From Hofstenia miamia (lineage: Eukaryota; Xenacoelomorpha; Acoela): a stretch of 64,000 nt of DNA. The notes under the pieces are model-generated. The model was not told where the DNA came from and ran no database searches. It worked only from the letters and a program-made list of their open reading frames with translations. Positions 55,822 to 64,000 of the stretch are shown one piece after another. How positions within the stretch are numbered: the stretch's first letter is position 1; the number at the start of each line of letters is the position of its first letter. The stretch spans positions 1,473,524 through 1,537,523 of the forward strand of contig SCFE01000016.1 in NCBI GenBank assembly GCA_004352715.1, read 5' to 3'. The translations under genes were made by a program, and so were the position numbers.

Positions 55822-56464
55822 TTGTAATTTATGCTGAGTAAGTCAACAATTACTGCACAGGTTTATTTTGAATCGTTACAAGGGAAGCTGTTGCCTGCCA
55901 TATCAGGGGTATCATTGTCGAAAATTCCGACACGATAGCGCTCCAGCACACAATCCAAAGTGTGTGCAATAATGGTTACAAAACAAACAAGTAGAGATAC
56001 TTGACCCCTGGCCCAGCAGTTTTTCTGACTTTAATCCTATTGAGAACTGTTGATTCAGGCTTAAAAAGAAGGTTTCTGCTCTACAATCAACAGTGAATGA
56101 TCCCATACAAAAATTACTCAAGTTTTGTTAAGAAATTAAAGCTAAATATTGCCTGAATTTGCTGAATTCTATGCCAGATCACTTGGCGCCGGTGATTGCT
56201 GCCAAAGGTGGTCCTACAAAGTATTAACATGCTTGTATTGTTGCCTAAAACATAACGCAGTATACAAAAACTACAAAATTGTGAGGGATATATTCTTCAT
56301 CCCCCGGTATCATTGCCCATGTTGTTAGATTTTGAAAATAGGGGTTAAATTTTGTAAAGCTGGCTAATAATACATTCAGAATTTGTAAGCAATTTCTATT
56401 TTGCCATTTAAATTTTTTTGTACATATTTATTGTTTCATCATTACAAATTTTGCCTGACAGTGT

Positions 56465-57534
56465 TTTATTAACTAAGATGTAGAAATTTACGGCATAGAC
56501 GTTTCATCATATTTTATCATTGTAAAGCTTCTTTTAGTATATTTAATAGAGCCACTGCAATGCAAAACAGTAAAACTGTTTTTTGTTAAAGTAATAGAAG
56601 TCGCTAAAATTTGAATTACAATTTTTGTAAAGAAATATTTAATAATTTATACTACCCTTTCTTGTAATACTTTGGTTTCGTTTCACTATGATTTGGAACT
56701 ATTTGCAACCTCTTTGATAAACTTGCATTAATTGACTGTTTATTAGTCTGCTATCACTTGAAGCAGCCCTTTCCCACAATTAAGTCACACTCCAATGTTT
56801 GAAAGTCTTTCAAATTGATTTATATTTATAGATTTTTGATTTTTTTTCAAATTTTTTCTCACTGCAGAGTAATTTTAAGCATAAAAAACTAACAAAATCA
56901 TTTAAAAAACTTACACGATAAACATTCAAATTTTTACAACTGAATTGAATACTTTCTACGCATTATTTTGATAAAATTTTTGCTTGTAGAAAAGGCATAA
57001 AAGGCACAAGTGTAATTAGAGACTGCTTTATTAGACGTTGTTGAACGTAAGCGCTATTTAAAACTTCAATTAGAATTGTGAGTTCCCCTTTTTTGGAGTT
57101 GAATTTTCCTTCCTCAAGTATTTTGCTACAATTTGTTGATCCTGTATTAATTTTAACATTACGTTGATTTTCCGATTTTATTTCAAAAATCTATGTCTTG
57201 CTCGAATTGATGTAGAAGGAAAAGCACTAAATGATAGCAATGTGTGACGTTTATTTCCGGACAAACAAGTGTATTCTCTAAACGAAGGTAACGCAATTGT
57301 GTGACGTTGTATTATATCAATTTCATTTATTATCTACGTATAATATACTTTTTTGTCAAATAGAACATTTTCACCAATTCGGCTGTTTTAAATTTAATAT
57401 AGACTGTCATATGCCTTTAAAAACTAAAAGTTTTTAGTTTTCCCTTCTATTTGTAGATTTCACTTCCTTCTTGCACCCAAATTTTCGAAAACATATTTTA
57501 TCGCAATCTCAAAAAAACTTCCAGCTATATACAG

Positions 57535-57566
<32 letters not shown>

Positions 57567-59331
57567 CAAGTAAATTTTAATGAATTTGGCTTGAAAAAGT
57601 AAGGGGTTGCTCTTAAATAGGACTAGGTATGGGTTGGGGTTAGGACCGATTTGAAATGGTAATTGCGGTTTATGTCGGGTTTATTTCAAATATTTTTTCT
57701 GATTATTTCAAAAATCTTTAAGTGTATGAGTAAACAGACAAATTTTAAATCTAAAATTTAATTTTTTCAAATAACAAATTATCGGTATAATTAGCTTAGA
57801 AATTCCACTAAATTTAATCTGCATTGTTGGTTAATGTGAAAACGAATGTGATAATGGATTAGGCCGTGAATATGCCAGAATATATTTTGGAATGGGCTGC
57901 TGTACTTGGATCTAAAAAGCGAATAAATTTTGACGTTAGGGCCTATTCCGCATTGTGTTAGTCTTACTACTTATACGCATAAAACAACGCTTTAAGAAAC
58001 ACATATTTGCTAATTATATCACACAAATTTGCATAAGATGACCGACAAAATATCACATTTTAATATAATTTGAATTAATTGAGGATGATGTTTGATTTAT
58101 AAGGATTTTTTGAAACTATATTAACAGTTTTTACTTTGCAAAAGTTAAATTTTCTAGAGAATAACACTTAATACTTTTACTTTTAAATATCAATCTTCAA
58201 TATGTTCTTTAATTGTAACATTGATGTGCATTCCAGATAAATCGATGAGTTACTACTCTTGCAAATTAACTAATGCTGATTTACTTAAACGGAATGGTTT
58301 GTAAAATTGGATAAGCTAATATGAATTAGAAATAATGATAGAGTAGTAATGCATTTATAAAAAAAAGAGAAAATTCGAAATTCGATCATTTATGTGTATA
58401 TGCGTAAAGTATATTTTAGCTAACGTCAACTCTTTTTTTATTCCTACATTTTTTTAAAGTTATATTATAAAATTTACAGTGGGAAAGGCAAGGATGTTGA
58501 GATTCGTCTATTTGTTGCTATAAAATATAATGAATTTAGCCTCAAAAAGGAAATGTTGATTCATATTGCTTTTGAGAATATCTATATTTACTCATATTAG
58601 ATATAATGGTAAAGCCCTAAAATTCAGGCCTTGGGCTTTGCATAACTTAATTAAACTTGGAAAAAATTGGAATGAGACGACCAGTAAATTCTTGTATACA
58701 ACACCACTGATTAGACTTCAGATATTGGAGATTTATCTTAATTTATTCTTGTTGACGTTTTCAATGTTTCAAACAAAAAATACAGATTCAAAGAACATTT
58801 AATACATTCTTTACGTCATAATATAATTGGAAATTTCCAGAATCGATAATATCAATAAATTCCATTACATTTTTTCAGAAACAGCTTTTTCAACATGCAA
58901 ACCTGAACATTATAACTATAGCTAAAATTTGTAATAAAAACTATATTACACATCATAAACATGTTGAGCATTTGAAAATGTATGCAATTTTCAACGATCA
59001 GCTTGTGAAGAAATTGAATTTATAGAAGCATCTCTTCCAATAATTATTTTTTAAACATAGAATAGCACGGAATGCCACGGCTTCTTATAAGACGACAGCT
59101 TCAATTAGTTCAAGTACAGAAGGAAGAAGAAGAAGAAAAGGAAGAAAAAATCATTATTCAGAGGTTGCTTTAGCAATATGTTATATACTAATAGCAACTC
59201 TGAAAGCGTAAAAAATGTACAACAAAAAACATTACAAAAAGAAAAATTGCACTCTTGGGATATGGCGTTTTAATTTCTGTTAGTTGAATAATCTGGATTA
59301 TGAAATTTAAAGACCCTCCATTTGAATTCAA
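56465..59331. other. AT-rich region, no gene supported
   Basis: Contains a (TA)n tract at 57534-57562 and a pair of G-rich GGGTTGGGGTTAGG-like bases near 57628. A plus frame at 58566-58802 (78 codons) has no recognisable homology. Confidence 0.4.
57534..57562. repeat. (TA)n microsatellite
   Basis: Uninterrupted TA dinucleotides. Confidence 0.95.
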
Positions 59332-59523
59332 TTATTTCTTTTCTAGAATTATAGAAATATCGCTTGACACTTTTTTAAATATCTTCACTGGCTTTAGTAG
59401 CTTCAATTCTCTAGGTAGATAATTCCAAAGTTTTATAGAGGTATTAATAAATGAGTTTTTCATAATTCTCTTTTTACAAAGAATTGGTTTCATATTTCGA
59501 GTGCGTCTGTTTATGTGTGCCAT
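59332..59523 (-). pseudogene. CR1-like LINE ORF2 extreme C-terminus
   Basis: The minus frame reads RRTRNMKPILCKKRIMKNSF, then INTSIKLWNYLPRELKLLKP and VKIFKKVSSD. The TR----l--k-------f--s-iklWN-LP-elk---s---Fk--l block is the conserved tail of CR1/Jockey-type RTs. No further domain can be read upstream, so it is a 5-prime truncated copy. Confidence 0.8.
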
Positions 59524-60665
59524 TTTACCGAGATTAGGAAAATTTATCTCCGGAGGGATATATCTTCAAGTTCGCATAAGATGCTATTCTTGTTTTTTAA
59601 AACTTCTCTAAAGTAGTGGTTGTTTTTTGAAAAGTAATTCTAATAGACATAACTTTTGAAATCTTATCATCTTCATGTAATATAATCGGTATTTTAACAT
59701 TTTTGGCATATCCAAAAATTTCCGGAAATTCATTCTTGTTTTAGAATTAATTTCTTGACACGGTTGCGAAATTGTTTAAATTATTATTGCATGTTTGTAA
59801 TATTTGGTAAATTTATTCCTTTGTCAAATCTTATTACAAAGATCAATTTTAAATTTACACTTTGTTACATTAAATTTTTTTATTCTGCATTGAGCTTCGT
59901 AAATTCTTAAATTATAAAGCGATTTAAAGTTGAGAGCATTTTACCAATTTAGTGGCACTATTTATTTAAATTAACTGTTTAAAGTTTGGAATTGATTTAT
60001 AGATCATAATTTTCTAGCTCTAGAATTTTATTTACAAACGTCTATGTCCCAGCTATATTGAATTTCAAGTCTTTTAGTTTATTATTCGTTTATATTTGAA
60101 AATAATATTCTACTATAATTTAAATTACTTTTTGCGAATAAGGTCTTTTATATTTAGCCGGGAATGCGCTTATAGAATTGACGACTGTGACAGATGATAA
60201 ATTATTTTCTTAGCGGTAGAAATTAAAGATCAATCACAAAAATTATTCAGGACACGAGTTTCTTATAAGTTATTACAACTGAGAGCATCCCCTTAATCAA
60301 AACAATCAAAATATACCAACCAAATTTGATTAATTATTTTAAATAGATTGGAATTAAATTGCTTTGGTGAAGTAGATCACATCACTACCCAAGAAACAAG
60401 AATGCCTGGACCATTAATGACCTATTATTTTTTCAATTATTTTTCCACTATTGGCGTTTGGCCCACCATAATCAACAGTAAACCAACCTGGAACTCAAAT
60501 TTCTTGACCCAACCCACATTCTGACCCGCATTTTTCGTTGATATCGATAACCATACCGAACTACACCTGTAATGCTTGCACTTGCATATTGAGAAAAAGT
60601 AAACAACAAAGCCATTTAAAAACATGTTAACAATGAATTCTTTAGAACAACTGCATCTTTCACGC
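59524..60665. other. No gene supported
   Basis: The start may hold decayed sequence of the LINE above. Near 60470-60560 are CCAACC/GACCC-rich words resembling hAT subterminal motifs at 61270-61380. Confidence 0.35.
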
Positions 60666-60673
60666 TTGTCAGT

Positions 60674-61174
60674 CAGGGTTGGCTGATTATAATCACTGAT
60701 TATAATCAAGCTATTAAAATCGGATTATAATCGACATTTTTAAAAACAAAATCAACTGTTGATTTAGATACATGGTTTACGCCTTTCACGTGCAAAATAT
60801 TTATGATGCGTAAGCACGAGCGACTGATTTGTTGTGAACAATTTAACATTTGTAGAGTGTGTTGTACGTACGAGGCTAATGAAATCACCAATTTATTCTA
60901 ATGAGGCTATTCTATATTCTAATATGCTACTGATATTCGACCAGTGTTATCCCTTGTCGAAATTTCTTGAAAAACATTGAAGAAAATTCATTTTTCAGCA
61001 AAATAATTAAAGAAAATTTCAGAATCATTAAAGATTTTAGTTATTTTACTAATAAAATTATTGAGTTTTCTCACTAATTAGTTTTTAATTGATTACAATC
61101 AAGATTTAATTAGTTTCTATTAAAATCAGTTGATTTGATTATAATAGAATAAAATCATAAATCACCCAACCCTG
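60674..61174. mobile_element. 501 bp hAT MITE with perfect 8 bp target duplication
   Basis: Starts CAGGGTTGGCTGATTATAAT and ends AAATCACCCAACCCTG. TTGTCAGT lies on both sides (60666-60673 and 61175-61182). The interior repeats GATTATAATC-type words near both ends. Coding capacity absent. Confidence 0.92.
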
Positions 61175-61182
61175 TTGTCAGT

Positions 61183-63049
61183 GTATATCAAATTCATATA
61201 AGACGATTTTGGAAATTAATATAATATATTAAACGAAAAGCCATTTGAGAAATAATTGAGTGAGTAGAGAATCCAACCCGCAAATGACCCATGTCTTAAG
61301 TGCAGGTCAATCCAACGCAACCCGCTTTTGAAAAAATTTAACCCTACCCACAAACTGCACGGGTTGGGTCCACCTGCAAACTTGCTTTAATATAACAATC
61401 ATTTTACCTAAATTTGTTTCTGTTTCGAAAGATATGCATAAATGCGGAAAAAACTGATTGCATTCTTTGTTTGGGAAATAAGTAAGAAATTTATTAAAAG
61501 TTAGAGAGTAAAAGCTGTTTACTTAGAACTCAATGTGTTTCTAAATGCTACAAGTAAAAATGTTTAATAAATATGATATTGCCTTCATAGTTTCTGTGTA
61601 GGTGTCTACAGTCAATTCAATTGGAACATGTTGAGAATTGCTTTTGTCCACCAAACTGCATATGCCTATCAAAATCAAACCACATGTTGCGAGTAAATTT
61701 GGTTTTGAGAGATTTTTTTGTCAATTGGAAGAGATATGCCTTCAAAGTATGGCAGCCTTGAATCAAAGTCTGTGGTTGTCCAGTCTCTGGTAAGTTTAGT
61801 TTCCAAATGTATTATATTTTGCAAATAGAGACATTAATCCTGCTTCATTAATATTATATGGCATGTACACTTTTTATTATAGAAATACTTTAATTTTTGT
61901 TAAACTTTAATGAATCCTGCAATCCAGATATGATTGAAATTATTATTTCAGCGAAAAGTAAGACAAGATCTTATGAATATTTTGCTTTTTTGCTATTGAA
62001 GTATTATAGTGACAGTAATAGAAGATGTGCCAAACAAAACTTAAGATATATTGTAGCAACATTTATTATTAAATTTCATGCTGCTGAGAAAACTTTTTAT
62101 CTCTTTGATATTCAATTTCGTCTGTTCTGCTATTATCTATCCAGTGATTCTAAATAATTATTTCTATTATAATACTATAACTAAGCAATTTTTTTATAGT
62201 GAATAATTCTTTTTTAAAGTTGTGTACCATTTTATTGTATACATCAGCAATGCACAGCCAGCATTATGAATATCATGTAACAAATTTTAATAATTATTTA
62301 TTATTGGTGTTAAAAGTCCTATTCCAGGCATGATCTTAGTGAGAAAACTTGCATAAATTCTTGTACTAATAGTTAACAAAAGCTGAGCAAAATACATAAA
62401 GGCCTAAAAATCAGGCTTTACTCAAAACGCTCATTAAGTTTTCTTAACTTAATATTCAATTCTAGAAATCCTACCAAAAATTCCTAAATATATTTTTAGT
62501 CATATAGATGCAATTCAACTACAATTTGCTCTTATATAAAGAAATAGAGTGAAATTATAAATCGTTTGTATGTAGACAAATTCGTTTATCTATACTAGCA
62601 GGACAGCATGAAGTCGTCAAATTTCTCATACTGCTTCAAGCTTTTTAAAACAATGTCTTATTCGACAATCTTAAAGTATTTTATTTCACACTTCGTGAAT
62701 TATGAGATAATTTTAGCTTATATATTCGTCCTGAGGTATACTGGAATTGGATTCGATTTTTTGTTTGGCATTTTTCGCTAAAATCGGATTTTTTAGATCG
62801 TAAAATCCTAGATACTAAATTTGAGTAAGCAACAGCTGATAATGAAATGCACGTTTTTCAAAAGTTTTTAAACTCAATTTCTTGTCCGATTCGAATCGTA
62901 AAATTTTAATCCGATTACAACAATCGTCCGGAGTTTAACTATTTTCCTTTTATTTTCAAATAAATATCTCTTTAAAAAAATTTCCCATGACTTCTTAGAT
63001 GTGAAAGAAATCAAGAACACATGAGTGCAAGTTAGAAATATACTTTTCA
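61183..63049. other. Unassigned, with one open frame
   Basis: GACCC/AACCC-rich words at 61270-61380 may be hAT remains. A plus frame at 61650-61790 ending SLWLSSLW before GTAAGT could be an exon, but I recognise no family. Confidence 0.3.
61897..62157 (+). CDS. Unidentified open frame, 86 codons
   Basis: The frame codes for a basic, aromatic-rich product (AKSKTRSYEYFAFLLLKYYS, then YIVATFIIKFHAAEKTFYLF). I do not recognise a domain. The AT-rich context makes a chance frame quite possible. The region just before 61897 is T-rich, and a GTAAGT at about 61790 follows another open stretch, so it might be the second exon of a short gene or transposon. Confidence 0.2.
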   Translation: MLNFNESCNPDMIEIIISAKSKTRSYEYFAFLLLKYYSDSNRRCAKQNLRYIVATFIIKFHAAEKTFYLFDIQFRLFCYYLSSDSK

Positions 63050-63540
63050 GTAGGGATAGGATCCAGATAGTGAATTCGATATACCGGATGCCGGATAATT
63101 CGACTGCTGGGTACCGGATAATATATTGTTCAATTATTACTAGGGCAACCAGAAATATTACTTTAAAAAAAATATGACGTTATTTTTATGCCAAAATATA
63201 ACGGAATTTAGTTAAATATGCCCCAATATATTACCATTCATTTTTCAAAATGACCCATTTAAGCAAATAAAACGTTTTTCCATTACCGAGAACAAGATAT
63301 AAACCAAATACAAAAACTCTTACATAAAACTAAGTTCAGTCTTTAGAGCAATTGCTTCACTAAATTATAATAACAGGTCATAAACTTCCATATATTATTA
63401 TGGTAAGGATTTTTGTCAAAGAGTAAAAGTAACATAGAGAAACATCTCTCAACTGCAGCTGATGGAACTTGGCATTTTCGTACCTTGACATACAATTCCA
63501 ATTAAATGCCCATCCTCTTTCCTTCCATTATAGCAGTGAA
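63050..63540 (-). mobile_element. hAT fragment of the same family as 27364-28322
   Basis: On the minus strand, near 63490-63430, the sequence reads CQVPSAAVERCFSML with a break after it: the hAT dimerization core. Further on, 63130-63050 (ATATATTATCCGGTACC ... CCGGTATATCGAATTCACTATC) closely matches the right end at 28240-28320. The rest of the element is not identifiable. Confidence 0.6.
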
Positions 63541-63858
63541 ACCGCTATTTTCTAATTGTGACTTGATATTGGTGATTATTTCACAGGCATCATTTCCAAG
63601 ATCAAGGATGGGAGTAATAATGATATCTGGTGGAATTTTAACTCTGTCAAACATTGAACAACTTTCATATTTTATGATGGCAGCCTTAATTGACGAATTA
63701 GATTTTCAACCCTCATATATATTTACGCATGGCACAGTTCTGCAATACGTTTGCCTTGCAAAATCCATGAAATAATAATGTATATAGTTCCGTTAATATT
63801 TTTTCAGCTGCCAACATACCTGGCCGGTCCTAGAAACGCGTTGACCAGAGAATCAAAA

Positions 63859-63904
63859 ATTAGCTAGTAATTAAGCATTATATTAATTGAAATTAAATAA
63901 ATGT

Positions 63905-63954
<50 letters not shown>

Positions 63955-64000
63955 ACATTTATTTAATTTCAATTAATATAATGCTTAATTACTAGCTAAT
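63859..64000. repeat. Perfect palindrome, 71 bp arms, reaching the window edge
   Basis: ATTAGCTAGTAATTAAGCAT at 63859 is mirrored by its reverse complement ending at 64000, with a (TA)n centre near 63929. I see no mismatch between the arms. It may extend past the window, so its full size is unknown. Confidence 0.9.

Larger units (their letters stand above)
54385..56464 (+). mobile_element. Tc1-like transposon, decayed, interrupted by a hAT element
   Basis: Possible ends CACCATGTTGGCCAAAAT (left) and ATTTTGCCTGACAGTG (right), imperfect inverses. On the plus strand, with many frame changes, the transposase reads an HTH part (ISDRTVRQRL, FFVACLPSSMRAA), TQRLDSQQGHSVIFTDESL (first catalytic Asp: VIFTDES), WGTILPAGKG-like sequence, DSAPAH (second Asp) and SDFNPIENC-FRLKKKVSALQ (P-FNPIEN-W--lK--v; a stop replaces the usual W). 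Without the inserted 641 bp plus duplication it would be about 1.4 kb, normal for Tc1. Confidence 0.8.

Noticed and set aside
57620-57650. Telomere-like GGGTTGGGGTTAGG words
   Set aside because: Only one or two degenerate units, no array; more likely hAT-type subterminal sequence.
63506-63775. 89-codon plus frame
   Set aside because: Partly antisense to the hAT fragment; no homology of its own.
1-64000. CRISPR arrays, bacterial operons or phage genes
   Set aside because: No regularly spaced repeats and no prokaryotic gene structure; the window is animal nuclear DNA.
1-64000. tRNA or rRNA genes
   Set aside because: I saw no convincing cloverleaf, B-box context or rRNA core sequence, but I cannot exclude a short gene without a covariance search.

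Overview
The window is animal (metazoan) nuclear DNA: strongly AT-rich, with spliced nuclear genes, a mitochondrial small TIM chaperone, a cytosolic ribosomal protein gene, and dense remains of eukaryotic transposons. I cannot name the species. The genes and the repeat mix (CR1-like LINEs, piggyBac, hAT, Tc1/mariner, a GIY-YIG element) fit an invertebrate, but nothing here fixes the phylum. There is no prokaryotic signal and no CRISPR array.

Three host genes can be supported. RpS2 (29743-30540, minus) and Tim10 (29185-29475, minus) lie head to tail 267 bp apart, and each has a splice-acceptor-like AG just before its ATG. A complete mTORC2 subunit gene, SIN1/MAPKAP1, runs on the plus strand from 38158 to 53127. 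It is split into ten exons, which I placed by hand from homology and splice phase. The joined model is 533 codons plus stop, close to the 522 residues of human SIN1, and has the N-terminal region, CRIM domain, RBD and PH domain in order. Its introns range from about 39 bp to 7.9 kb, and the two largest hold transposons.

The rest is mostly repeats. 1-10 kb: a hAT fragment, a tandem duplication, a GIY-YIG fragment and retroelement C-termini. 13.4-17.5 kb: a piggyBac copy with CCCTTTAAGGG termini at TTAA sites, holding a LINE fragment and an 807 bp inverted-repeat element. 17.8-20.7 kb: a decayed LINE with an esterase-type ORF1, endonuclease and RT. 20.7-23.7 kb: a second piggyBac with a deleted catalytic core. 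24.2-25.8 kb: a mariner-type MITE and a retroelement C-terminus with a restriction-like endonuclease signature. 27-38 kb: hAT remains, the RpS2-Tim10 pair, a hAT MITE with target duplication, a LINE ORF1 fragment, a mariner-like transposase and a pogo-like MITE. 38-53 kb: SIN1 with its intronic piggyBac, mariner and RT remains. 54-64 kb: a Tc1 copy interrupted by a hAT copy, a hAT MITE, LINE and hAT fragments and a terminal palindrome.

Assembly quality matters for reading this window. Seven isolated single N characters occur. At five of them the sequence after the N repeats sequence that ends at the N (1372, 138, 1145, about 182 and 511 bp). At 26339 about 57 bp repeats, and at 49351 the following sequence reappears inverted near 51 kb. 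These look like overlapping contigs or haplotypes joined by one N rather than merged, so several apparent tandem duplications are probably not real. The longer N gaps mostly abut (TA)n runs.

I did not find a clearly new biological system. The most useful results are the unannotated SIN1 gene, the possible RpS2-Tim10 polycistron, and the false-duplication pattern.
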